From assembly GCA_023078555.1 (NCBI GenBank), contig CM041196.1, forward strand, positions 9,690,985 to 9,754,984: DNA of 64,000 nucleotides, given 5' to 3'. This document shows, piece after piece, positions 34,561-46,677 of this stretch. Below the pieces are notes generated by a model that worked only from the letters and a program-made list of their open reading frames with translations, had not been told where the DNA came from and made no database searches. Each line of letters starts with the position of its first letter. Position 1 is the first letter of the stretch. The position numbers and the translations under genes were made by a program. The DNA is from Ulva prolifera (Eukaryota; Chlorophyta; Ulvophyceae; Ulvales; Ulvaceae).

Positions 34561-37500
34561 ATGATGCGCGCGATCATCTCTAGGCCTTGTGCTCGGCCGG
34601 CAGTATCATCTTTTGCTGTATCTAGCCAAGCATCTGCCGTCAAGCCCCAGCGTCGGTCCGTTCGTGCTCTTGCGGAGGATGAGAAGCCATCCAAGCCATC
34701 CGGTCACGATCCCGGATCAGCCCCAGCCCCAGGAATTGACGAGGACTTCAAGAAAGAGATAGAAGCTTACAAAGCAAACGAGCAGAATGCCGCTCGGCTG
34801 ACCCCTGCTGAAGAGCTCCGAACGCTTGTTGATGTTGCCAAGTTCGGGACACTCAGCACGTTCGCCTCGAGCGGCGCAGTGAAGGGGTATCCGCTGGGAT
34901 CTGTATTGTCATATGCTACAGATGATCAAGGACGGATTATATGTGCATTGAGCAACCTGTCCAGTCACAAGAAGTGCGATCCGCAAGATACCAACTGTCC
35001 CCCCCCCCCTTTGACCACACCATGCGAGCCTTCAATCCTGAACGTTGAAACACAGCAGACTGCACGAGCATTGAGCTTCGATAAATCATCAGTGTTGCTG
35101 CTGTGACCTCCGCTGAAAAAGTACTATTGGTGCATGCCCACATCAAGCAGTCAGTGAAACCTCGCAGTGTCATGCAGGGACCTGATAGCAGATGGCCGAG
35201 CCACAGTCACGGTCATGCAAAATGGCTTCAAAAGCATGGCAGATGCTCGTGGCACCGTGTCTGGAACGTTTGAAACAGTACCAGCTGATGAGAGAGCAGC
35301 AACACGGGATGCTTACATGAAGGCGTGCTGGCTTCCGCTGCTGCCATCACGCCTGCCAGTCCCATCGATCATGTATTTGCAACGGCGGTCGCAAGGCTGT
35401 GCCACAGACGCAAGCACGCATAGCATGTTTCACAACGTGAGTGCACAGAATCGTGGTTTTACCAGTCCTCACCCCATTCATGCAGCATGATACGCACCAC
35501 ACCCATGCCATCTTGAGATGCACACAAGTCGACCACACTCAACAAGACTATCAACCGCCTCTTTGTTGCTTTCACTGACTCTTTCACCAGACATTCAGCT
35601 GCATCGCTGTGTCTTGTCCGCCCTCTTCACCTGCCACAGTGTGGTGGCATTGTAACCAAGACCATGCCACGCCGCGAGACTCTGCCTGCCTCTCGGCCTG
35701 TCTCCCTGCACCACCCACATCACGTGCGCCAGCTGGCCAGCGAAACACTCTCCAGCAGGATGCGGCTCAGTAAATTCACCTATTTCTTTGCTTTACACTC
35801 AGCGAAACAGTCAGCATGCTACATGGGTGTCGCATCGTGCAGGTGCATCCGGATGCGTACTGGGTCGACTTCGGGGACTTTGACTTTCTCCGCATGAAGG
35901 AAGTCGCGGGCTGCAACCTCATCGCAGGCTTCGGCCGCATCTTCCAGGTGCTCCCGGCCTTGCAGCTCCCTCCCTCCCTCCCGGCCTTGCAGCTGGACTC
36001 AGCATCGTCTGGCCCGTTTCATTCAGTATATTCTCTGTACGCATGCCTATACCAGCGGAGTACACCAGGGCGGTCCTCAGTCTATCGCTATACATGGCTC
36101 TTGCGCAAGGAGCCGGCTGCCTCATGCATCGGCCCATCCCTGCAAGGGGCCAGCTGCCTCATGCATCGGTCCATCCCTGCAACGCGCCGGCTGCATGCCC
36201 CGCCTAGGCATCAGGCTACAATGAACCCGCTGTATCCCATACACAACCCCCACTCAAAAACGCACCTGCACCACCATGCACCCACACAACCTTCCTCCAT
36301 CTGTTTCCACATCCAACAATACTGCACGTGATTCCGCATGGGCCTCAGGAACGTGAGCATGCCGCCATTTGTGCTGCTGTACGCGTGGCATAACGTGCGG
36401 CTGATGCAGGTGAGCGGCAAAGACTACGCGGCGGCGTCCCCCGACCCCGTGGCGCCGTTCTCGGCGCCGATCTGCGGCCACATGAACGCCGATCACTCGG
36501 ACTCGACCGCAGCCATGGTGTCCCACTACGCTGGCATCCAGGTGTGGCCGCATCACCCAACCCGCCACGGCTGTCGCACTTACACGAATCGCGGCTGCAC
36601 CGTTAGGGGTTAGGGGTTAGGGGTTAGGGGTTAGGGGTTAGGGGTTCACGGTGCATGGCAGTCTGAACCAGTGCTCTGCCACACAATGATCCGTGCTCCT
36701 GTGATGCACTCCACCGGTCAGAATCATACAGAACTTATTGCTGTGTCCCATCTATGGCGTGCCAAGAGAAAAAACAAGGAAAACCAACTGCAGGCTGCCC
36801 TGAATGGTGCCGTTTGTTCGCTTTGTTGTGAGATGCTGCGGACCGTGCCAAGCTGACAATGCGTGGAGTTGCATGGCGTTCATGTTTGCGCGCATCCGGC
36901 CTTGTGCAGTGGTGGATGTGCCCGTCCTGGTGTGATGCTACGGCAGTGCCACGGTGCTCTGCGGCATCCGGCGCTTCCCCACGTCCCAAGTGCCTGTGCC
37001 GATGCTGTGGTGCCCTGGCTGTTCGCATGCCGATGCTGTGTTGTTTCGTGGGACTGATTGCAGAAATTCGCAGTCAGCGGAGACTCAGGGGTCACCCCTG
37101 GGCGCTTCCCGGCAGGTCACACCGCTGAGCTGTGGGCGTTGTGAGGCTGTGTATGGCTGTAAGGGTGGTATGTATGGCGAGGTGGGTGGGTATGCGATAG
37201 AGTTCAAGCCCGAGTGCCCTCAGCGTGCCGAGGCCCCGCGCTCGTGAGGCGAGTCGTCGCATGAGCATGCACATGCTTTGATGTGGCCGCACCGCACGCT
37301 GGGCACACCGGCAGAAGGACCATGCAGTCAAAGCTGGCTCTAAGCAGGCAATGTTCCAATTGATCTTGTGGCAATTCAGGTCTGGGCGTCTAGAAGTATA
37401 ACCTGATGAACTATTCTGTCTTGTGGCCAATCGTGTATTGGGGCCATACAGTGCCACCCTACCGATTTCACGTCGCTGCAGTGCAGGGTCGCGCAGCAGT

Positions 37501-38358
37501 ATTTTAGCAGGCTGCCGTCCTGAAATCAGACCGCACATTCGGAATTGTTTTGTTTGCTCCCGGCGACCCGACACGGCGGTGCTGCCTACCCACCGTCTGA
37601 TCACCTGCCTACCCACCGGGTGTGTACCAGTCTGGATATCACACGCACAGCCACCCACCCCCGACCCCCGGCCGGCCCCGCTGCGCTCCACACACGCTGT
37701 CTACCCATGGCGTCACGCAAGCAGTGCCGCCAGCCGCAAGGGCAGCAACAGAGACACCGTGGCGGCCGTTTAGGCGGGGTGTGGCCCGAGCCGCCCCACC
37801 CTCCAGCACCGCCACACACCCACTGGTCCCTCAGGGTTCCGCCACGCATACGCGCGTGTTGATCCATGCTACCATGCGGATTCACGGCGGCATCGATCCG
37901 GCGGGCGATGATCTGGTTGAGATGCCTGGATGCGCCCATGCCGGTTCACAGTCATGAAATTGTGTGGAACTGGTTTACCGGCCGGACGGGCGTGTCACAC
38001 AATGCACATGCATGAGGTGTGGCCACAGGGCAAAACCCACCACATCGGCTCTCGTCACTGCACGGCAGCAAACCAGACTGCGCGACATCACGCTCCGACC
38101 ACGCTTGAAATCAAACGAATACTGACACAGAGAGTGGTGGCGGTGCAGGTGGAGTCAGCGGAGATGCTGTCAGTGGACCGCCTCGGTATCACGACGCAGT
38201 GCCGCCCGAAGCGCGCCTCGGACCAGCGTGTGAACGTCCGCCTCGCGTTCCCGGAGCCCGCCGAGACCCGCGGCGCTGTCAAGGAGCAGCTCGTCGCGAT
38301 GACCCGCGCCGCGGCCGCCGCGGCGCAGCCGGCAGCGGAGGAGGCCGCCGCGAAGTAG
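34561..38358 (+). CDS. Pyridoxamine-phosphate-oxidase-like split-barrel protein with DUF2470, probably plastid-targeted
   Basis: This is a member of the FMN-binding split-barrel family related to HugZ and the plant plastid HOZ/PPOX-like proteins, which are linked to haem handling. Exons are 34561-34973, 35178-35322, 35843-35947, 36410-36541 and 38149-38358, giving 334 residues in phase. Residues 1-45 are Ser/Ala/Arg-rich, acid-poor and end in V-R-A, like a green-type transit peptide. The split barrel (about 68-220) shows P-A-E-E-L-R-T-L-V, K-F-G-T-L-S-T, L-S-Y-A-T-D-D-Q-G-R-I and H-P-D-A-Y-W-V-D-F-G-D-F. DUF2470 (about 240-320) shows H-M-N-A-D-H-S-D-S and A-F-P-E-P-A-E. Exon 2 ends either at a GC donor (35322) or, with a 12-residue insertion, at GTCCCA (35358). 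Conservation with the pseudogene favours neither clearly. Whether it binds FMN or haem is not shown. Confidence 0.9.
35762..35798 (+). repeat. Dispersed element, partial copy
   Basis: CGGCTCAGTAAATTCA followed by a diverged T-rich end matches the core of the elements at 13444 and 52139. It lies in intron 2 of the DUF2470 gene, about 45 bp before the acceptor. Confidence 0.6.
36596..36655. repeat. Interstitial telomere-like (TTAGGGG)6 array with inverted flanks
   Basis: Six perfect TTAGGGG units span 36603-36644, in intron 4 of the DUF2470 gene. The array is bracketed by a perfect 8-bp inverted repeat, TGCACCGT (36596-36603) and ACGGTGCA (36648-36655). It is not a chromosome end, because the gene continues on both sides. 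Confidence 0.92.
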
Positions 38359-39621
38359 GGGCGGGTGGCGCTGTGGCACTCTGGACAGGGGGATTGCGTC
38401 GGCGGTGCTCTGAGGGTGGGCGGCTGGTGAGGGCACAGGCGGGTGTGTGTGCCGATGGCTGGGGACTGGCCGGCGCGGCGCGGCCACGGCGTGTGGCGCA
38501 TCGTCCTCCTGGCCACCATCGAGGCAGCTTGCTTTCGTAGCACTGGCCTCCCAGTGGCCACCTTTGCCGGGTGCGCTGGTGGGTAGACACATGACCGGCC
38601 ACTGCAGAGAGCCATGTTACAATCCGCTTGCGCCATCAGGCGGCGCGCTGCCGTGTGTACACTCACTTGCCCGGCTCACCTGTTTAGATGTGCGACGAGC
38701 AAGTAGCTCTGGATTGACAGGTTCATGTAGGAGTAGGTAGACTAGTAATTTTGCAGTGCAGGATATGCTGCGAGGAGTGTGCAGCTGAACCATCTGCATG
38801 CTGTTTCGTCGGTTGTGCGGTGTAGTGACTGGAGCCAATGAAGGTGCTGTTTTGATGACTCCGCTGGTGTCGAGCGTAAAAGGGCGATCCTCTCCCGAGA
38901 TTGCTCCTGCAGGAAACCACATTTTAGAGGGCAATGCCGTTCAGTCGAGCGATACCGGTGTCGCTTGATCAGCCACAGTCGCAGCTGTGGAACGCCTGCA
39001 CTGCTGGACTGGGATTGTGCCGGCACAAGGGGTTCATTGACCCGTCACAAGCTGGTGTACAGGTGTCTGATTGTAATTGTATGGGGCTCGGTTTGTGCCC
39101 TTCCTAGCAATTACACTTGCACACATCTCTGAAGCTGCCTGTGTTCATCGTACCCAGCGTCTGCGATGGTGCTGTCGGGGGTGGAGCTGTGATTCGCGAA
39201 ATCTGCCGTTGTGATTCAGGACGCGGGCGGAGCCACCCGAGCCGGAAATACGCTGTTGTAGCATGATGTCTGCATTGGTTCTGGTTGCCTGTGCACAGTT
39301 GCATGGGGACAGTAATGTGGAAGCCCTCTGTTGCAGTAAAGTACGGACACTGACTGTGCAAGTTCAGGGCACGAGATACATATGCGACTGTTCTGTACGC
39401 TTCTGTTATGCTACATTCTGCTACTAGATCGCAAAGCGGGTGCAGAGAACGAGGTGACATGGTGCAAGCGGAGATCGTCCAATCGACAGCACGCGCTGAG
39501 ATCGCCACAACGTATTGAAAATCACTCTGAGGGCATGGCACTTCCGCCGACAGTTGATCAACGTCCGCGGTAGCGCCGCGCTGCCTTGTTTTCACAAGCT
39601 TCGTTGCCGAGCCGTAGAAAA
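38359..39621. other. Intergenic, no gene recognised
   Basis: About 1.26 kb lies between the DUF2470 gene and the WTAP homologue. No exon, RNA or repeat could be supported. It should hold the WTAP promoter. Confidence 0.5.
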
Positions 39622-41939
39622 ATGGTACGTCACTGTGGCACGCAGGCCAAAAAATACCACCTGCGATCTCTATTAACCTATATCACTGCTTTTCTCGGCA
39701 TTTCTGTTGCGCTGCAGCCTCGCGCCCAGAATTGGTTTGGCTTGCTGCGCTCCTGTCTCTCCGATCTGCCAGGAGCAGCTATGGGATGTAGGCAGACGAA
39801 GACCTTTACGGCGACTTGCCTGTGGTGAATGGAGCAGATGAGCAAACACCTCCCGCGTTAGATGTGCCACAAGTCGATGTCGAGGCACCCAACGCTGCAA
39901 ACCACGATGTTCTTCCAGACGAGATCATTGCAGCGCCACAAGATGCACCTGCTATCAAGACCGAGGGCGAAACAGTCGATGACATGACAGTTGAGTCTGC
40001 CTTCGCTCAGATTGCGGAGGCGTTGGGGCTGAAGAACTCAGCTCCACATGAAGTGGTATCAGCGTTCTCTCAGCTGGCCTCTCAGGCACAGTCACAGGCA
40101 CAACAACCACTACAAACCATAGAAGAGAGGACCAGTGCAATAGTTGATCAAGTCCAGGTGTGATCACAAAATCGGTCAGGAACCACCAAGCAACGACACC
40201 TCGGTTTTGCAGTGCATCTGCCGAACTTCCTTGACTGCATTCAAATCCACTGGGTCCAGCCCTGCTTGTGCTGCAGATAGCCAATCTGGCAACCGAGGTC
40301 GTGGAGCTACGACAGAGGCTCGCTGATGCAATGGCTGCATCTCAACCAGCAGCCATCCACCTGACCTCGTTGCACTGCGATCCCGCCATAGCACGTGAGT
40401 TTGAGTACCTCAAGAGCGAGAACGTCAAGCTCAATCAGGCGAACTCTCAGCTCAGGAGCAGCGTGGCGGCAGTGCAGTTCAAGCCCACAGACGATGTGCG
40501 AATCCCGCTGGCCGTGCCCCCGCCCCTGCTCTCTGATCGAATGCCTGAATGGTCACTGACCAGCTAGTCGACCATGGCAAGTGCAGCACCTTCAGAGTGG
40601 CCCGTCAATGACCACGCGCTGAAGCGAGCATTGACAGTCTATCTCACCTGTCCGCTCCTGTGCTGTCGAGGCTGCTGACAGCTGACTGCAAAGGGGCACT
40701 CGTTCGCGATGAACACTACCTCCGACACTGCGTGCTTGCCCACCTGCTCATAATGCAATCAGCAGCACCAACAGACCACCCCCGACCACATCCGTGCCAG
40801 GATGCATACATGGCCTGTTGCTGAAAGGTAGCCAGCAACCACATACCACTACACCGCCCGCTGCATGCCACTCATGCATGTGTACAAGTCAGCTCACCGC
40901 GGTGGGTCCGTGCAGAAAGGCCGCAAGCTGGTGGAGAAGCTGCACGCGGCGCAGGACGAGGCGCGGGCGCTGGAGGCGCAGCTGCAGGCCCGCGACGAGA
41001 GCCTCGCGCAGGCGAGCATGCATGCACAGCATGCGTTGGAGCTGCGCGACACATGCGTGCGGCTCCAGGCGCACATCCAGCAGCTGGAGCAGACTGTGGA
41101 GGACCTTGTCACGAGTGCCGCCACCCTTGCCAAGGTGTGTGTGAGGCTGGGTACCACCTGTAGCCACCCGGCCAAATGCATATTGACCATGCATGTAGAG
41201 ATTGGAGACTCAGCTCGAGCAGACGGTGAGTGGCCTCCTACACAGTGCCGCGCTCTCTAAAGCGCCTGATCGAGAGGGCACCATTGTGTAGGAGGCCGAT
41301 TTGTCCACCTCAGGTGTTTCTGAGTGGCCATGGAGGGCCGCGCCCGCCTCAGCAGCAGCAGCCATCCGAAATCGGCGTGTGCAGAACAGTGACAGTCTTG
41401 AGCAGTTCCGCCCTGATCAGCACCGCGGCAGGTCAGCCGTGCCCCCTTGGCAGCACTCTGACGTGCCTGTGCATGGCTATGACCATGTGGCGACAGGGTC
41501 ATGCCTGCTGAAGTCAGCGAGTGCATGCTGATCTGGCGGGGCCACTTTTCGGGCCTTCACCTGCATGCGAGGACCAAGCAGCGGCACTCTTAGGCTCCCC
41601 GCCCGCATCTCTGTGCACGCAATTTGTGTGTGCAAATGTCGAGTCATAAGTCAGAGCATCAAGTGAAAGCGCTGCACGGCTGATGCGCAGACTCATGGCA
41701 CCCACGGCGAGTGGCAGACGCGGTCAGGGGCTGCCGGTGCGCCGATCGATGGCGGGGGCGCGCGGCGTCCGGACGACGGCGGCGACGGCAGGTTCGGCGG
41801 CCCGCACGGCGGCCAGCGCGGCGGCGCGGACCGGCAACGGCGCGCGTATCGCAGCCGAGACGGCCGCGCCGGCGGGAAGCGCCAGGGGTGGGGGGGCCAC
41901 GAAGACGGCGGCGACGGCTCCCGGCGGCGTATGCTGTAG
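39622..41939 (+). CDS. FIP37: WTAP/FIP37 homologue, regulatory subunit of the m6A RNA methyltransferase complex
   Basis: WTAP/FIP37 is the coiled-coil nuclear scaffold that holds the METTL3-METTL14 type N6-adenosine methyltransferase on pre-mRNA. Exons are 39622-39624, 39792-40157, 40277-40495, 40916-41134, 41199-41225, 41314-41376 and 41691-41939. All introns are GT-AG in phase 0, giving 381 residues. Exon 1 is only the ATG, so the protein starts M-A-D-E-D-L-Y-G-D-L. Family marks: C-D-P-A-I-A-R-E-F-E-Y-L-K (plant: L-D-P-A-I-H-E-E-F); then V-Q-F-K-P-T-D-D-K-G-R-K-L, the same length as the F-T-P-x-S-x-x-G-K-x-L motif and formed exactly at the exon 3/4 join; then a long coiled coil (about 197-280). 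Exon 5 is a 27-nt microexon. The C-terminal 80 residues are Gly/Arg/Asp-rich (G-R-F-G-G, Q-R-G-G), unlike FIP37 and suggestive of RNA contact. Confidence 0.92.
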
Positions 41940-42687
41940 AGGCGTACGGCAGCGTGCACGGCGGCGCATACTGTTGACGCATGTGACGGTGCGCATGCAA
42001 GGCATGCATGGCAGGGCAACACACGGTGGTGTCTGAGTCAGCGGCACGTGGCGGTGCACGGCACAGGTGCCCGACCACGGGCGGAACTGGTGGTGTTTTG
42101 CCTGGTCGCAACGCATGTAGCCTGGGTATCATTCCTGCTTCAGCGAGTGAGGCTTCCATGCTTGCTGTAACTCACGACCAGCGCATGCATGGACTGTGCC
42201 ATGGCATCTCCGCACCGATAGAGTTGGCAGCAATGTCTATCTGGCTGCTGTCGTGGCGTGTGCGTTGGTGGTCAACGGCAGGTTGGGTTGCAGTGAGTGC
42301 AGCGAGTGTGCGACGACACGCCGGCGATTGGGTGTAAGATATGTCGCGTTGACAAAGGACCGCGTGTCACTACTGGCCGCCCTATGCGCAGCTCGGTGGG
42401 AACACACGTCACAACGGCCGCGGAATGAAATGCGTGTGGGTTGCAAGGATGATGATGGCAGAAAGGCAGGTGGGCCTGCAGGCTTCCCACACATCCACAG
42501 GACCCATGCCCCTGGCCTCTCAACAAACTGCAGACCGGCCGGGGTTTGCCTGCATCTGCATGCGATGGCTGACAGAAGATCGCAACAGTTGAGTCCATCT
42601 GTAACACTCATCGCAGCTGCCGCGCAAATGCAGCACATCTTTGACATCCACACCTAATTCCAAGCATGTGTATACCACTACCAGATG
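41940..42687. other. Convergent intergenic spacer, nothing recognised
   Basis: This spacer lies between the stop of the WTAP homologue (plus) and the stop of the first LRR gene (minus). It carries both 3' UTRs. I see no exon or repeat. Confidence 0.5.
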
Positions 42688-45600
42688 TCACACGCGGCTG
42701 TCGACTAAACTGTCATACAGAGACATACACAAGCTGCACCTGCATGGCACCTGCTCAGCACGGCAGTCGGAGCCATGCCCCTCATGCCCACAGCCATGCA
42801 TCCCCGCAACAGCCAGCGGACACGCGGCCACGCTCACGTCCCAGTGCGCGGCTAGAGAAAAGACATCAGCCCCCACCGCCAGCGCCCCTCCCAGCCGCAC
42901 CTCTCGCAGCTGCGGCATAGAACAAACGGCCACCTCCAACAGCTCCGGCTTCAGGGGGCCAACCTGGAGGCTCCAGCCCTTACTCTCCCATTGAATTTCG
43001 TGGCAGCGCAGAGTCAGTGATGACAGCTGAGTTAGGCCATCACCTTGGCCCTGAACACTCTTTATCGCGTCCCAGAACGCCTTGCGCCCCAGCTGCTCAC
43101 CCCGGTGCCCACTCACCACAAGGCCTGACGAGAGGTCCCACAGGTGCATCGGAGTAACGCTCTCAAAGTCCAGCTCGAGCTGTGTCAGGCCGGTGAGCTC
43201 CCGGAGGCCTCGCGTAATCTCTTCGATGTTGAGCTGTTGGCGCCGTGGGGAGCTACACGGTGTGGAGCTCTCACACTCACTGCAGCACTGAATCGCCAGC
43301 CGCCGCAAGCCATGCAGTGGCCACAGGTGCTTTACGAAGCGGCCTGCCCCGGGCATGAATTCCGAGTCTTGCGCATTGGTGAAAGTGAAGCATAGCGCTG
43401 TCAGGCGGGGATGCAGCTGCAAGGCGGACGCGAGGCGTTCCGTTGGGACTGCTGAGTTGCCACCGCCGATGAGCGTGAAATCGCGGAGCGCCGTGAGTCT
43501 GGTTCCCGACGCAACAGCGCACGCGACCACGCCCGCGGCGGAGCGCTCAATGTCGGCCACAGTGAACTTGCCCCCCGCCCGGGCAATCGTCAGCTGCGCC
43601 AGCGCCGGCAGTCTGGAGATCGCTGCAATGAGGTCTCCAGTGTTGTGCGCATCTTCTTTCAGGCCGAACAAGGAGAGGGTGGTGAGGTGGCGTGCCGCAG
43701 CGAGCGCCGGCGTGAGTGCGGCCAGCGTTGTAGAGCAACACCAGCGATTGCACGAGGAGCTGCCCTGCAGGCTGAGTTTGAGGGCACGCATGTGTGGCAT
43801 GCATGTGAGCGCGCGCCCGAGCGCCGGCAAACCGAAGCATGGTCCGTAGCGGACAAGCGTCAGACGGGTCGGGCGCACGAACGCTTTGGAATGGTCCTGC
43901 AGCGCGGGTCCGAGACCGCTCAAGCCGGCTGTTTTCGGCCACCGGTCGCGAGCGCTCAGCTCCAGGTCACGCAGCTGTGGCACCGCAGCAACCGCGGACA
44001 CCAGCTGCCGCAGCATCTGTGCACTCCTGTCTAGGTCGATTGCGCCAACACGCATGCCGACAAAGCGCAGCATGGACAGCACGGGCAGCGTCGCGGCTGC
44101 GCGCCCAAGTGCGGCCACGTCCCCCACGGCGGCCCCCTCGATATCTAGCTGTTGCAGCGCCGTGAGCGCTCCCATGAATTCCGCCAATGTGCCGCTGACG
44201 TGGGGCGTAAGGCCATCACCGCTGAGGCAGAGGCGCGAAAGGCGCGACAGGGTGCAGATCTGCCCCACCAGGGCCGCTGCGGCAGTGGGATCGCATGCTC
44301 CTCCTTGGGTATCTGCCATCACTTGACCTAAGTGCAGCCGAAGATTCTCCAGTTCTGTGTTCCGCGCGAGCCCGGCCGCCATGTCGCGCGTGAGTGCTTG
44401 AACGCCACAAGGTTCAGCGTCGCTGCTGTCGAGGCGTCGGAAGGTGAGGTCGAGCGATCGCAGGTGCGCTGGGGAGAAGGCAGCGCGCACAGCACGCTCG
44501 ATGTCGCTGCGACCCTTGCGTGTGCCGAAAGGTCTGCCTATGCTCTGGCGAACGTCGACAAAGTCCAGCCGGACCGCCGTCACGGCGTCCAGGCGGGAAA
44601 GCGTGTCCGCCACGCACGCAGCCTCGCTGGCGAGATGAATAGTAGCGTCAAGCGTCCCGCCTATGCAGGCCTGGACGGCGAGTGCGCGGAGGTGGGCGGG
44701 CATGGCGGCCAGAAGCGGCTGCACCCCCGCGCCCGGCACGAGCGCCGCATGCATGAGGGATACTGCCACTTCGGTGGGGACGGCTGCCACAACCTGCGCC
44801 GCCGAATGCTTTCACACTGTTCACGGCCGGTGCCTCCAACATAGCTGGTCGGGGTCAGCATTAGCCCACCTGAGCTGCTGGTTTGAGGCATGTATTCTGG
44901 CACGTTGTATGCCATCAGGCGGCCGTGGCCCCCGTCAAAATGCGGGCGGGGATGAGAACATATCCATATGCTGAGCCATGATCCGCATCGAGGAACGCGC
45001 AACACACACGGACGGATGAAAATGAGATCGCAACAGAGATCCGTAGCGTCCACGCAGGCTGTTGGGAGTGCAAGAGGGTGGTGGATACGCATATACAGCG
45101 AGGGGCGCGCGGGTCCGCTGCTACCCCCTCCCCCCCACCCCCCCCACACACAAAACAACACGTCCTGAACACCGCTGATGCGCATCGCCGCGTGCGTTGA
45201 TTGTGAGTGGTTTAGCCAGCATTCAGAATCAGAGTATACCCAGCATGCACAGCGCAGCGCAGGCGCCGCACAGCGCCGCACCTCCTCTAGCCACCGCACG
45301 GCGTCCTCTTCCGCAAAGACGCAGGCCTGTTCGCCCAACACCTGCGGGGGGTGTGCGAGCGTATCAGGGCAAGCACAGCACAGCAGGCACGGCAGGCGCA
45401 GCAGCGCGGTGGGTGCGTTGCGGCTGCGAGTTGCCTGCGGAGCCTGGTGCCCCTGGTGGACATCTCGGAGGTGCCCGGGGGAGGCCACGGCCGGAGCGCC
45501 GCCGGTTGCGGCACCCTCGGGGGTCGGGCCGGAGGGGCCGCAGCTGGGGCTGCAGGGGGGGTCGGGGCGTGCTGCGCGTGCTGCGCTGAGAGCTGCACGC

Positions 45601-46612
45601 ACCGCAGCACGCACCGTGCTGCGCTTCACCGCGCACAGGCGCTGCACGAGCACCGTGTCTGCCATCGTGTCGGCGGCCTGCATGCGTGCAGGCCGGTTCA
45701 GCGGCTACATTGAACAAGCCATACAAATAGTGATGCTGATCTGGTTTTGACCGGATTCCGTGAGCAGCGTCGTTGATACATCAGCGCTAGCATGGCAGCT
45801 GCCACGGCACAGGGCAGTGGCAGCACAGCAAGATTAATTGTGTGTCCGCCACGGCGGCGCTCGGCCGAGAGAAGGTGCGTACATGGGTGGGAAGTCAAAC
45901 ACACTACACATGTGCATGCTCAGTCTTGCAGTGTCTCATGTGTTTTGCATAGCATGCTCAGGACTTCTTCGGCATGAGCTGCGTGAGCTGCATGAGTCGC
46001 GGATGCATGGAGCTGCAGGTAGCTGGAGCGGGGCACGCAAACAATGCTTCAGCTGTCTGCCGCGGGTTTCTCGGCAAGCATCCTGTGCCTCTCGAAGTAT
46101 GTGTGTAAGAGCTCTCGGGGGGACTGCCACGTGCAGCTCGGGGCTCACACGCACGCCCAGGTGGGTGCACAACGCACATACGTATGGCCGCATAAACGAG
46201 AAACACGCGCAGCGTGCACGATTGCAGCCAACACGGGCCTCCACAAGGCATTCAATCAGCCCTTCAAGTCTTCGAAGCAGGCCTGACATGACGATTGCAG
46301 GTATGCGTTGCGTACCACCAGCGTTTGCGCTAGCTGCAGCGAGGACGTGACGAGGTGTCGGAGCGGCCAGTACTCCATTCCGGAGTCAATGGCCGCAAAC
46401 CACACGTCAGCCATCGCTCGAGTGAGCGGCAAGGGGATGCTGTCACCTTCAGATGCAGCCTCCGCGATGTCGGCTAGGACGTGGCTGCGTTGCAGCACGG
46501 CAGGTGTCACTACATGCACTGCGCTGCGCCCTGTCAGCTTCAGCAAGCCACCTGGCTCCACAGTCAGATTTGCAAAAATCGAATCTGTGTCTATAGGAAA
46601 GTCCGGATCCAT
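42688..46612 (-). CDS. SKP1/BTB-like-LRR protein, array member 1 (fused exon 2-3)
   Basis: Minus-strand exons are 46612-46316, 45677-45282 and 44793-42688, giving 932 residues. Exon 1 carries L-K-L-T-G-R-S...V-T-P-A-V-L-Q-R-S...I-P-L-P, then S-S-L-Q-L-A-Q-T-L-V; exon 2 continues A-A-D-T-M-A-D-T-V-L-V-Q-R-L-C-A. Joined, this matches the SKP1/BTB pattern in which a helix L-I-L-A-A-N-Y-L follows the fold. A Pro/Ala-rich linker ends in W-L-E-E. The last exon (about 700 codons) is built of irregular leucine-rich repeats of ribonuclease-inhibitor type (L-x-x-L-x-L...) and ends with P-C-R-C-S-L-C. The second intron found in the sister genes is absent here: the donor position reads ATACGC and the frame runs through in 396 nt. 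Ubiquitin-ligase adaptor function is inferred only. Confidence 0.78.
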
Positions 46613-46677
46613 GTCGGAGGCGGTCTGCGGGTGTCGATCGCGACTCCTAGCGGTATGTTGTACTGTCCAGCAAAGAA

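Noticed and set aside
36603-36644. A true chromosome end
   Set aside because: The DUF2470 gene continues in phase on both sides of the array, so it is interstitial.
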